From: Phycisphaerae bacterium | GTDB lineage: Bacteria; Planctomycetota; Phycisphaerae; UBA1845 | NCBI GenBank assembly: GCA_028289375.1 | Contig: JANQQK010000090.1 | Span: 1-34,755 of the forward strand | Length of the DNA stretch: 34,755 nt | Reading direction: 5' to 3' | Shown here: in pieces, positions 16,493 to 24,619 of the stretch | How positions within the stretch are numbered: position 1 is the first letter of the stretch | How the letters are laid out: every line of letters starts with the position of its first letter | Translations under genes and position numbers: made by a program | The notes under the pieces: model-generated | The model's database searches: none | What the model was told of the DNA's origin: nothing | What the model saw: the letters and a program-made list of their open reading frames with translations, nothing else

Positions 16493-17556
16493 CGTTTTCC
16501 TCCCATCGCCAGAGTGGTAACAACGCGGGTGTTCGCATCATCCGGCGGGGTCATGCTTACCTGTCTCTTGCCGATGACGTAACCGGTCAGCTTCGGACCG
16601 CGGCGGTTGGACGATCGCAACTCGACCAGATCGCCATACGTCCCGCTGCTCGCAGCCTTGGCGACGGTGCGAATCGTCACACCTCCCGCCTTGGAGACCA
16701 CGTCCACAAGTTCGCCGTTTTCGACGAGCGGCACCGTTTCGAGAGCATCGCGATCGATCAGTCTGCCCGCGGCGATGAAACGCTTGGCCCGCATGCCCAC
16801 GACCTGCTGGATCGTGACATCGCTGATGTCCGACACATGATCGAATGCCCGCTGCTCGATGGTGACGTGCTCAGCGAGAATCGGTGCACGCACGTTGATG
16901 GGCGTCGTAGCCACGACCACATCACGCATCAGCGTGGCGGACACGACGAGCGGAAGCGTCTGCACGACGCGTCCGTCGCTTAAGATGTCGACGTCCACAT
17001 TGATGAGTTGCCCCAGAACGCGACCTCCGCGAATACGCACGTCGAAGCGGTACTCCGGTCCGGCCAGGTCAAGCAATGACGCATCGGTCCGTCCAAAGAG
17101 AAGTGCAATGCGACCGCCAAGAGACGACGTCGCCTCTGCAAATGCTGACTCGACAGCGGCGCGCAACGTACCCTGCAGATCGGTCGCGCGTCGCGATTGA
17201 TGTGCAGCGGCCTGAGACGCGCTCGGTCGGCTCACGGCGCATTCGGTCGCACCCACGATCAGGACGGTGGCCATATTGGCACCGCCCTGCTGAAGGGCAC
17301 GTTGCACCTGTTTGAGATCAATGATCCTGGACCCGCCCGGCTTGGGTGCCGGTGCGACGACGGTTTCGAGGACGGCGCCGTTCAGTGTCGAGATTCCGCT
17401 TTCGATGGCGCACAGATCGTCGAGTCGGACTTCGTCGCCCGTTACGATCGCACTTGGCCAGACGCGGACGGTCTCCGCGAAGGTACTGCCGGCCGGCAGC
17501 AGCAGCATCGCAGCCATCATCGTTTTAAATGTCCCGCAATCCTTGCGTCTCATCAT
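16489..17556 (-). CDS. flgA: FlgA, chaperone for P-ring assembly
   Basis: 355 residues with a signal peptide ending GSTFAE. The C-terminal half has the SAF/FlgA fold: PINVRAPILAEHVTIEQRAF, VVGMRAKRFIAAGRLIDRDA, then ENGELVDVVSKAGGVTIRTV and GDLVELRSSNRR. The N-terminal 120 residues (VWPSAIVTGDEVRLDDLCAI) form the extended region found in long FlgA proteins. FlgA acts in the periplasm on FlgI. AGGAGG lies 2 nt before the first ATG and 5 nt before the second (17553), so translation probably starts at the second Met. Confidence 0.93.
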   Translation of the reverse strand: MMRRKDCGTFKTMMAAMLLLPAGSTFAETVRVWPSAIVTGDEVRLDDLCAIESGISTLNGAVLETVVAPAPKPGGSRIIDLKQVQRALQQGGANMATVLIVGATECAVSRPSASQAAAHQSRRATDLQGTLRAAVESAFAEATSSLGGRIALLFGRTDASLLDLAGPEYRFDVRIRGGRVLGQLINVDVDILSDGRVVQTLPLVVSATLMRDVVVATTPINVRAPILAEHVTIEQRAFDHVSDISDVTIQQVVGMRAKRFIAAGRLIDRDALETVPLVENGELVDVVSKAGGVTIRTVAKAASSGTYGDLVELRSSNRRGPKLTGYVIGKRQVSMTPPDDANTRVVTTLAMGGKR

Positions 17557-17591
17557 CGCCTCCTGCTCACGGCGTCACCACGTGACCCCGG

Positions 17592-18401
17592 TTAGAACCT
17601 CCTCAGGTTGGCCACGACCTGCAGCGCCTCGTCGGCGGACTGAATCGTCTGACTGTTGATCTCGAACGCACGCTGCGTCAGGATCAGTTGCACCAATTCC
17701 CGGACGGGATCGACGTTGCTCATCTCAAGCTGTCCCTGTTGAATCGCGCCAAATCCGTCCGTTTGCGGCTGGGCGATGACGGGCGGACCAGACGCCACCG
17801 TTTGTGCGAACAGGTTCTGACCGATCTGCTCGAGGCCTTCCGGATTCACGAATCGTGCGAGCTGGAGCGTGCCCTGAATGGCCAGGTCCGGGTTGCCCTG
17901 CTGTCGGACGGAAATTTCGCCATTGTTTCCGATCGCGATATCGAGCGTGTCTGGCGGAATCGTGATGGCTGGTTCAAGCAACGCGCCTTCACTGTTGGCC
18001 AGCACGATGTTGCCCAGCGAGTTCCGCGTGAAGTTGCCGTTCCGCGTGTACGCGGTGATCAGGGCACCATCCTGAATGGTCTGCACCTGAAAGAAGCCCT
18101 CGCCGTCGATACGCATATCCAGCGGCTCTTCGGTTCGATCCACAGACCCCGGTATGAAGCTCTGCTGGGTGCCGGCAATGCTGACGCCCAGACCAACCTG
18201 AATGCCGTGCGGCACCGGTTCGTTCTGCGCATTCGGTGTCCCCGGTTCACGCTTGATCTGGTAAAGAAGATCCTCAAAGTTCACACGCGAGCGCTTGAAG
18301 CCAACCGTGTTCACATTCGCCAAGTTGTTGGCCAGGACATCCAGTTTGGTGTCCTGAGCCTTCATACCCGTCGCTGCTGAGTGCAATGCCAAAACCGCCA
18401 T
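17592..18401 (-). CDS. flgG: Distal rod protein FlgG
   Basis: 269 residues, close to the family length (about 260). It has the N-terminal rod motif (ALHSAATGMKAQDTKLDVLA, NNLANVNTVGFKRSRVNFED), the FlgG-specific GIQVGLGVSIAGTQQSFIPG and EEPLDMRIDGEGFFQVQTIQ, and the C-terminal FGAIQQGQLEMSNVDPVREL and ILTQRAFEINSQTIQSADEA. FlgG polymerises as the distal rod that the L and P rings surround. It starts 12 bp after flgF, preceded by GGAG. Confidence 0.97.
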   Translation of the reverse strand: MAVLALHSAATGMKAQDTKLDVLANNLANVNTVGFKRSRVNFEDLLYQIKREPGTPNAQNEPVPHGIQVGLGVSIAGTQQSFIPGSVDRTEEPLDMRIDGEGFFQVQTIQDGALITAYTRNGNFTRNSLGNIVLANSEGALLEPAITIPPDTLDIAIGNNGEISVRQQGNPDLAIQGTLQLARFVNPEGLEQIGQNLFAQTVASGPPVIAQPQTDGFGAIQQGQLEMSNVDPVRELVQLILTQRAFEINSQTIQSADEALQVVANLRRF

Positions 18402-18413
18402 CGACGTTATCTC

Positions 18414-19178
18414 CTATCCGATACGACCAACCGAAGTGACGGCTTGGCCGATGGTCTGGTCCTGCAACGAAATCAGGTTCGCGTTCAATTCGTATGCCCG
18501 TGACGTTTCGATCATCTTGGCCAGCCCGTTCATCGGATTCGCCGTCGACTGCTCGAGGTATCCGACGCGCAATTCACTGGTCGAGGGTCGCTGTTCGCCG
18601 CCATGATTCGTGTAGAGATTGCTGCCCTGCTTGACGAGGCGACTGTTGTCTTCGAACGACACGATGTCCATCCGGCCCAGCGTGTCGCCATCCTGCAGGA
18701 CTTGACCGTTTGATGTGATGCGGACCTCTCCACCGTCCTGAAGGTCAGCGCGGATCGGTTGCCCCTGTTCATTCAGCACCCGCAACCGCCCCTCGCCCGC
18801 AGCGAGTACGAGTTCCCCCTCGGTGTTGATGGCCAGCCGACCGTCGCGCGTGTATTTCGTTTCATCCCCATCAGCGACGGTCAGAAATCCGTCACCGACG
18901 ATCGCGACGTCCAGATGACTGCCCGTTTTGTCGAGATCGCCCTGATCAAACGTCTGCACGGTTGGCGTCACAAAGACGCCGCCCGTCATCCCGTCGAGCA
19001 CATCATGCGAAAATCGATGCCGCCCCGAAGCGACGCTTTCCACCGCGCGCTCGGTGAACACAGCGAGGTCGTGCTTGAAACCGACCGTGTTGGCGTTCGC
19101 GAGGTTGTTGGACATCACCGACTGTCGGTAGTCGTTGATCTGCATGCCCGCCGTCGATAACCAGAGTCCGTACGACAT
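18414..19178 (-). CDS. flgF: Proximal rod protein FlgF
   Basis: 254 residues of the FlgF/FlgG hook-basal body family. It shows SYGLWLSTAGMQINDYRQSV, MSNNLANANTVGFKHDLAVF, GSHLDVAIVGDGFLTVADGD and the C-terminal GYLEQSTANPMNGLAKMIET followed by SRAYELNANLISLQDQTI. Position before flgG supports flgF rather than flgE. The ribosome site GAGGAGG is formed by the last codons (Glu-Glu-Asp) of the 78-residue ORF upstream, whose stop is 6 bp before this ATG. The two are therefore probably translationally coupled. Confidence 0.95.
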   Translation of the reverse strand: MSYGLWLSTAGMQINDYRQSVMSNNLANANTVGFKHDLAVFTERAVESVASGRHRFSHDVLDGMTGGVFVTPTVQTFDQGDLDKTGSHLDVAIVGDGFLTVADGDETKYTRDGRLAINTEGELVLAAGEGRLRVLNEQGQPIRADLQDGGEVRITSNGQVLQDGDTLGRMDIVSFEDNSRLVKQGSNLYTNHGGEQRPSTSELRVGYLEQSTANPMNGLAKMIETSRAYELNANLISLQDQTIGQAVTSVGRIG

Positions 19179-19184
19179 CGCGCT

Positions 19185-19421
19185 CTAGTCCTCCTCGTGA
19201 CCAGCCAATGTGATGATGCCGCTGGCGTCCGCCGAATCGTGCCCGATCCACTCGTGGTGCCCATCTGCACCGTCCTCCCTGGGCGCATCCGCGCGAGCGT
19301 CGAGCAATTCGCCCGTCGCCCGGTCGACCGCCTTGCGAATCAACGCGCCGAGTTCTTCCCAATCGGTGTGGGGTGTGGTGCCGCCGTCGTCCGCCAGTGC
19401 ATCGTGATCCACTACTGTCAT
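19185..19421 (-). CDS. Small acidic protein heading the flagellar cluster
   Basis: 78 residues, rich in Asp, Glu, His and Ala (for example EELGALIRKAVDRATGELLD and HHEWIGHDSADASGIITLAG). There is no signal peptide or membrane segment. I recognise no family. Its last codons (GAG GAG GAC TAG) supply the flgF ribosome site, and it is on the same strand 6 bp ahead of flgF, which favours a real first gene of the operon. Its own ribosome site is poor (AGGG directly before the ATG). It could instead be leader sequence with a fortuitous frame. Confidence 0.5.
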   Translation of the reverse strand: MTVVDHDALADDGGTTPHTDWEELGALIRKAVDRATGELLDARADAPREDGADGHHEWIGHDSADASGIITLAGHEED

Positions 19422-19676
19422 CCCTGACCGTCGCTTCCGTTCATCCTTGAACCTGTCCGTGCCCCGAACGCCGGCGCACGTTGCGTCGGTTCACCCATAG
19501 ACACAGCGCGTGCCAAACAACGCGTTTTCAAAGCCCGCCGCAAACACATTTTTGTAAGTAGCTACGAAGAATGGACTTACAGGCCTTCCCACCGAAAGGA
19601 CTGGCGAGCCGGGGTTCCGTTGAAACAGGGCTGCAGAGCGCAGATCATGCCGACACGCGCAGGATGAACATGTGGT
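19422..19676. promoter_or_regulatory. Gap between murD and the flagellar cluster with a dyad and a sigma-54-like site
   Basis: This 255-bp gap must hold the promoter of the flagellar cluster. TGTAAGT (19553-19559) and ACTTACA (19575-19581) form a perfect 7-bp dyad with a 15-nt spacer. On the minus strand TGGCAC (19510-19515) matches a sigma-54 -24 element, but the -12 element reads GTGT instead of TTGC. A murD terminator was not found. Functional assignments are weak. Confidence 0.3.
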
Positions 19677-20978
19677 TTACCGGCAGAAGCTGCGCACCAC
19701 GCGGATGAAGTCTTCACCGCGCGACTCGTAGTTGACGTAGGCGTCGTAGCTCTGAAAACCGGGCGAGAACAACACGACGTCACCCGGTCGGGCCAACGCA
19801 CGTGCTTCGCGAGCGGCATCCGTCACGGACGTCACCGTATGAACGGGAATGTCCCCTGCCGCAAACAAGGACCCATCGGATCGCACGTCACCGAACACGA
19901 TCAACTCCCGCACGGATGACGGAATTGTCGATACCCACGCTCCAACATCTTCATCGCCTCGTCGCCCGCCCAGCAGCAGCACCACCCGCTCTTCAAACGC
20001 TGCCAACGCCGCCGTCGTCGCCGCCAATGACGTGGCCTTGGAATCATTGAAATACCGCGCGCCACCAACCTCAGCCACGAACTGCAGCCGGTGTTCCAAA
20101 CCGGGAAACGTCGCCAATTCCCGTGCGATGATCGCGTCTTCCACGCCGCACAACGCGCACGTCTCCGCCGCCACCTGCGCATTGGCCCAGTTGTGTGCAC
20201 CTGGCACCACCAACGCCCCCACCCGCGAAGACGCCGCGCCGTCGACCACCCGACACCGCAACGCGCCAACCATCTCCGCCAACGACGCATCCCGCGACCC
20301 AAGCACGACCGGCATCCCCGGCTCGTCGCGCGTCACCATGTTCAGTTTGCACCCGCGATAGGCATCAAACGTGCCATGACGCTCGAGGTGATGCGGCACG
20401 ACGTTCAGAATCGCGCCAACGTCGGGCCGGCGCTCAATCCGCACGATGTCCTCCAGTTGAAAGCTGGACAGCTCGAGCACGACGACATCCGTCCCTGTCA
20501 TCGTCTCGACCTCACCAAGCAGCGACCGACCGATGTTGCCCCCCAAGTGAACCGCCCCGCCTCGCCACCCTGACGTCAGCACATGCGCGACCATCGCCGC
20601 CGTCGTGCTCTTGCCGAACGAGCCCGTCACGCCCACGACCTTCGCCGGACAACGCTCCAGAAACAGGTTGATTTCCGTCGTCCAATTAATTCGCCGCTCA
20701 ACCACAGTCTGAAAGAACGAAGATCGCCGCTTGTCGACGGCCGGACTGACCACGACCAGGTCGGTCTCGTCCAGATCAGCTTCGTCATGCCCCCCCAGCC
20801 GCAACCGCACGTCACACCCATCAAGCGCTCCCACCGAATCCGCCAACGTCGTCTCATCCGCCAGATCCGTCACACACACGCTCGCCCCCTGCCCACACAA
20901 CCACCGCGTCACCCCAACCCCGCCGCCGAAGCGCCCAAGACCCATCACCACGACACGTTTGCCCGCAACATCCACCAT
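19677..20978 (-). CDS. murD: UDP-N-acetylmuramoylalanine-D-glutamate ligase MurD
   Basis: 433 residues from the ATG at 20978 (MVDVAGKRVVVMGLGRFGGG, an N-terminal Rossmann motif). The open frame reaches an ATG at 21047, but those 23 Cys/Trp-rich residues are unlikely and would overlap the divergent rsgA. Mur-ligase hallmarks are the ATP loop GVTGSFGKSTT, VVLELSSFQLEDI, AILNVVPHHLERHGTFDAYR, GLEHRLQFVAEVGGARYFND followed by SKAT, and LFSPGFQSYDAYVNYESRGE near the end. It adds D-Glu to UDP-MurNAc-L-Ala in the cytoplasm. The usual Asn of the ATP loop (GSNGKST) is Phe here. Presence supports a peptidoglycan wall. Confidence 0.95.
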   Translation of the reverse strand: MVDVAGKRVVVMGLGRFGGGVGVTRWLCGQGASVCVTDLADETTLADSVGALDGCDVRLRLGGHDEADLDETDLVVVSPAVDKRRSSFFQTVVERRINWTTEINLFLERCPAKVVGVTGSFGKSTTAAMVAHVLTSGWRGGAVHLGGNIGRSLLGEVETMTGTDVVVLELSSFQLEDIVRIERRPDVGAILNVVPHHLERHGTFDAYRGCKLNMVTRDEPGMPVVLGSRDASLAEMVGALRCRVVDGAASSRVGALVVPGAHNWANAQVAAETCALCGVEDAIIARELATFPGLEHRLQFVAEVGGARYFNDSKATSLAATTAALAAFEERVVLLLGGRRGDEDVGAWVSTIPSSVRELIVFGDVRSDGSLFAAGDIPVHTVTSVTDAAREARALARPGDVVLFSPGFQSYDAYVNYESRGEDFIRVVRSFCR

Positions 20979-21046
20979 CGCCCGCCAGCATAGCACCCAC
21001 CGCAGACCTTGACACCCAACACACCCCCGAACCAGAATCGACACCA

Positions 21047-22198
21047 ATGGCCAAGCGCAAGAAACCCGGCAAAGGCAAATCCGGCAGCAGGAAACTCCGC
21101 GTCGAATTCAAGACCAACCGGTCCGCCCGCCGCCGCAAGACCGACTTCACGCACCTCGCCGACAAGCTCGACGACGCCGAAGCCGACGTCCCCACGGAAG
21201 AGCGCCTCCTCGCCAAGGGCGAACTCTCCCGAAAACGCACGGTGATCGTCGATGACAGCGATACCATCGCCCGACAAACCGACGACACCCGCATCGGACG
21301 CGTCGTCACCATTTATGGCCGAACCGCCGACGTCGACGATGGTGAAACCGTCTGGCCTTGCTCGATCCGCCGCGTCCTGCGCACCCGATCGATCGACAAC
21401 CGCAACCCCGTCGCCGTCGGAGACCTTGTGCGCTTCACCATCGAAACTGATCGCGAAGGTGTCGAAGCCGAAGGCGTCATCGAAGCCGTCGAACCCAGAC
21501 ATGGCGAACTCAAACGCGTCGTCGGCAGGAAGGAACACACCGTCGTCGCCAACGTCGACCTCGTCGTCATCGTCTCCGCCGCCAGCGAACCCGAACCCAA
21601 GCCCAGCCTCGTCGATCGCTACATCGTCTCGGCCCTCTATGGCGACATGCAGCCCATCATCTGCCTGAACAAGATCGACACGGTCATGAAGCACGAAGTC
21701 CGTGCGTTCCTCAACATCTACCGCAAACTTGGCTACACGACCCTCGCCACCAGCGCCGAATCCGGGGCCGGCATCGACGAGCTGCGCAACCTGATCAAGG
21801 GCAAGGAATCGGTCTTCGCCGGCCAAAGTGGTGTCGGCAAAAGCTCACTGCTCAACGCCGTCCAACCCAATCTTGGTCTGGAAGTGGGCCGACTCGCGGC
21901 CGAGTCCCGGAAGGGCACGCACACCACCACGCGCGCGTCCCTGATCAAACTTGACGTCGGCGGCTACGTCGTCGACACCCCCGGCGTGCGTTCGTTCGAT
22001 CTCAGCAATGTCCCGTTTCAGGAAATTGAGAGTTACTTTATTGAATTCCTGGATCACATTCCCCATTGCAAGTTTCCGGATTGCACACATCGCCATGAGA
22101 TTGACTGCGCGGTCAAAAATGCTGTCGACACAGGCCAAGTCGCCCCGACCCGCTACGAAAGCTATGTCCGCCTCTTCACGGATGAACAATTTCGATAG
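21047..22198 (+). CDS. rsgA: Ribosome small-subunit-dependent GTPase RsgA
   Basis: 383 residues with the circularly permuted GTPase order that defines the family: G4 NKID (about residue 207), G1 GQSGVGKSS (about 258-266), and G3 DTPGVRSF (about 309). An OB-fold N-terminal domain precedes it (RIGRVVTIYGRTADVDDGET, WPCSIRRVLR). A C-terminal zinc-binding region follows (PHCKFPDCTHRHEIDCAVK, about 341-355). RsgA checks late 30S maturation. The first roughly 70 residues are a basic lysine/arginine-rich extension (AKRKKPGKGKSGSRKLRVEF) longer than in most homologs. No clear Shine-Dalgarno precedes the ATG. It is divergent from murD with 68 bp between starts. Confidence 0.96.
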   Translation: MAKRKKPGKGKSGSRKLRVEFKTNRSARRRKTDFTHLADKLDDAEADVPTEERLLAKGELSRKRTVIVDDSDTIARQTDDTRIGRVVTIYGRTADVDDGETVWPCSIRRVLRTRSIDNRNPVAVGDLVRFTIETDREGVEAEGVIEAVEPRHGELKRVVGRKEHTVVANVDLVVIVSAASEPEPKPSLVDRYIVSALYGDMQPIICLNKIDTVMKHEVRAFLNIYRKLGYTTLATSAESGAGIDELRNLIKGKESVFAGQSGVGKSSLLNAVQPNLGLEVGRLAAESRKGTHTTTRASLIKLDVGGYVVDTPGVRSFDLSNVPFQEIESYFIEFLDHIPHCKFPDCTHRHEIDCAVKNAVDTGQVAPTRYESYVRLFTDEQFR

Positions 22199-22267
22199 CG
22201 CACACACATCATCATTGCATCGTCGACGGCAGATTCTCTACAATGCAGTTCCGAAAGGAATCGGCCG

Positions 22268-23410
22268 TTGTTGCAGCAACTTCCGGAATCATCCATTCAG
22301 TCCGACACCGATCAGCGCCCGAAGATCAGCCGACGGCGCAAAGTTTTGTTCTCCGGATTTGTCTTCACACTGGTCAGCTTGTTCGCGTTCGTTGTCGGCG
22401 AAATCGTCGTGCGGCAGACACTCTCCATTGATCCCCTCGGCTGGTATGAACGCAGCGACGATCCGATCCTGTTCTACAAACTCAAGCCGTCCGTCTCCGG
22501 GCTGGACAACGGTTTTCCACGCCATCAAACCGCCCAGGGACTCCGCGGCACGCGTGAATATCCGCCCCGGCCACCAGCGAATTCCTACCGCACTCTTTGG
22601 ATTGGGGACTCTGCCTGCTGCGGCAGTCTGATTGGTGATGACGCAACCGCCCCCGCGCAACTCGAAAGCATGGCGGCCAACGACGCACGCACCATCGAGG
22701 CGATCAACCTCGGCGTTGTCGGTTACAACATTCGCCAAATTCGTGAAGTGTATCATCAGCGATCCCATGAATTCGCCGGGGTCGAAACAGTGATTTATTA
22801 CCACCACGTCAACGATATATACAACGCGCCCTGGTGGCGGCTGGCACCATATGTCACCTCTGAGCTTCGTTGCACATTTGACCCGCCCGCATCACCGCTC
22901 CGTCGCGTCCTGCGTCGCAGCGCGCTGCTGCAGTACTTGCGACATACCACCATCGTGCACGATTGGGTTTCTGCCGAACGCCGAAATCCCAATGGCGACG
23001 AAGCCAATCCCGACTCGTTCGCCGACATGTGCCTTCGGGGTTACGTAGACAATGAGTCGGCGGCGCATCGCTTTCGCGACGAACTGCGTTTGCTCGCAGA
23101 GGCTGTCCACGAGTCCGGAGCTGACTTCATCGTTCTCTGGTTCCCCGCGCGCCACGCAGCGCGATCAACGTCCTACGTCGACGCACGCGACCGAGTCGCA
23201 GGTTGGGTCGCCGATGTCGGCGGAACGTTCCTCGATGTCACGGATATGTTCCGGGATGGCGACCCTGCCACGCTCTACGTCGACGCCAGCCACCCAACAC
23301 GCGAAGGCAACCACATCATCGCCACCGCCATCCATGACCACCTCGAACCACACCTATATGAAAACCCCGTTGTCGCATCACCGTTTGTGGGTGACGGGAA
23401 CACTCCCTGA
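22268..23410 (+). CDS. Membrane-anchored SGNH/GDSL hydrolase-like protein
   Basis: 380 residues. The start is a TTG at 22268 preceded by AAAGGAA at 7-nt spacing; no in-frame ATG exists before the transmembrane helix. Residues about 26-48 (VLFSGFVFTLVSLFAFVVGE) form a single N-terminal anchor. SGNH blocks are present: block I WIGDSACCGS (Ser about 114), block II NLGVVGYNIRQI, block III YYHHVNDIYNAP (Asn about 181), and block V DASHPTREGN with the Asp-x-x-His pair (about 339-342). Catalytic Ser-Asp-His are therefore intact. Such enzymes act as esterases or polysaccharide O-acetyl transferases/hydrolases outside the membrane; the substrate cannot be told. Confidence 0.85.
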   Translation: MLQQLPESSIQSDTDQRPKISRRRKVLFSGFVFTLVSLFAFVVGEIVVRQTLSIDPLGWYERSDDPILFYKLKPSVSGLDNGFPRHQTAQGLRGTREYPPRPPANSYRTLWIGDSACCGSLIGDDATAPAQLESMAANDARTIEAINLGVVGYNIRQIREVYHQRSHEFAGVETVIYYHHVNDIYNAPWWRLAPYVTSELRCTFDPPASPLRRVLRRSALLQYLRHTTIVHDWVSAERRNPNGDEANPDSFADMCLRGYVDNESAAHRFRDELRLLAEAVHESGADFIVLWFPARHAARSTSYVDARDRVAGWVADVGGTFLDVTDMFRDGDPATLYVDASHPTREGNHIIATAIHDHLEPHLYENPVVASPFVGDGNTP

Positions 23411-23500
23411 GTCGCACCGGGCTCGCTGTTTGAACCGCTCATGTGATGGGAGAATCGGGCCGCTGCTCACGCTAATGTGCAATGCGACAAGGCTCTAGGA

Positions 23501-23543
23501 TTGACACAGTATTGGACACGATTCGGGATCATCCATATCGTGT
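23501..23543 (+). promoter_or_regulatory. Possible promoter and nested dyad upstream of cdsA
   Basis: A perfect TTGACA lies at 23501-23506. Downstream, ACACGAT (23516-23522) and ATCGTGT (23537-23543) form a 7-bp inverted repeat that encloses a smaller GGAT-c-ATCC palindrome (23526-23534). The expected -10 position (CGGGAT) matches poorly. The dyad could be an operator or an RNA hairpin 35 nt before the cdsA start. Functional role uncertain. Confidence 0.3.
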
Positions 23544-23577
23544 CTGACCTTTGGCGGATTCTCGGAGAACATCCAAC

Positions 23578-24582
23578 GTGCTGCAACGTATTCTTACCGG
23601 CGTCACATCGATCGCCGTCCTGCTCACGCTCGTGATGGCCGAAGTCTTCTTCGCGGAGCGGCCTTGGGGGGACCGCCCGTCGCTGGAGAAACTCCTCCTT
23701 CACGGCAGCCTGATCCCGGTTCTCTTCTCTGTGGTCATCCTGCTCGCCGTCCACGAAATGGTGACCATCCTTCGTCAGGCGAAACTTGCCCCGCAGGCCA
23801 CCTGGGCCGCCCTTTCGTGCGTGGTTTTGATGCTCTCGCCATGGTTGTGTGCGGCCGGACTCGTTGGCGACGGCATCATCGACGTCGACGCGTTGCACTG
23901 GCAGGTGCTCTGGTTTGCCGTCGCCGTCATCGGATCGGTCGCGATTCAACTGCGAAAAACCTCAACCGAATCGGCCATCACGGATCTGGCCTCAACATGG
24001 ATGATCATCGCCTACCTCGGCATCCTGCCGTCGTTTGCCATCCAGATCCGAGCCGACGCCAACGCGTCCAACGTCGCCCACAATGCCTGGATTCTCTTTT
24101 TCGTGTTCCTGGTCGTTTTTGCCAGTGACATCGGCGCGTATTTTGTCGGCTGTGCGATTGGCCGACGGAAACTCGTTCCCGCCGTCAGCCCTGGCAAATC
24201 GGTGGAAGGTGCGTTCGGCGGCATTCTCGGCAGCATCGCGGTCGCGCTGGTCTTCAAGTGGTTGGCCAACGCTGTGCAACTGCCGGTACTTGACGACGGC
24301 GTTGAACCAACAACGTCCGATAAGTTTGCGCAGCTGTTTTTCGACCTTTCCACCCTGCCCGGACGCATGTCGATCGGACAATTGGTGATTTTCGGGGCGA
24401 TCATGTCGATCTGTACGCAACTGGGCGATTTGTTCGAGTCGCTGTGCAAGCGATGCGCGCAAGTCAAGGATTCATCAGCAGTTGTGCCCGGTATGGGGGG
24501 TGTGCTCGACGTGATCGACGGCCTGATTTTCGCCCTGCCGGCGGCTTGGTACCTGCTGACAAGAGCATGGCAGTTGGTATAG
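23578..24582 (+). CDS. cdsA: Phosphatidate cytidylyltransferase CdsA
   Basis: 334 residues from the GTG at 23578 (GGAG 10 nt upstream; MLQRILTG is the usual CdsA start). A TTG at 23551 is in frame but has no ribosome site. About eight hydrophobic helices. FASDIGAYFVGCAIGRRKLV and SPGKSVEGAFGG match the CdsA core, and the signature near residue 290 reads KRCAQVKDSSAVVPGMGGVL then DVID. The family pattern has His in PGHGG and Arg in DRxD; here they are Met and Val. It makes CDP-diacylglycerol from phosphatidic acid and CTP at the inner membrane, feeding phospholipid synthesis. Confidence 0.92.
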   Translation: MLQRILTGVTSIAVLLTLVMAEVFFAERPWGDRPSLEKLLLHGSLIPVLFSVVILLAVHEMVTILRQAKLAPQATWAALSCVVLMLSPWLCAAGLVGDGIIDVDALHWQVLWFAVAVIGSVAIQLRKTSTESAITDLASTWMIIAYLGILPSFAIQIRADANASNVAHNAWILFFVFLVVFASDIGAYFVGCAIGRRKLVPAVSPGKSVEGAFGGILGSIAVALVFKWLANAVQLPVLDDGVEPTTSDKFAQLFFDLSTLPGRMSIGQLVIFGAIMSICTQLGDLFESLCKRCAQVKDSSAVVPGMGGVLDVIDGLIFALPAAWYLLTRAWQLV

Positions 24583-24619
24583 AATCCGAGGTTTGACCGC
24601 TGGAGCGTGATCGACGACC

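Noticed and set aside
20945..21826. A 293-codon minus-strand frame across the murD-rsgA junction
   Set aside because: It overlaps the start of rsgA and its protein is Asp/Gly/Val-rich shadow sequence.
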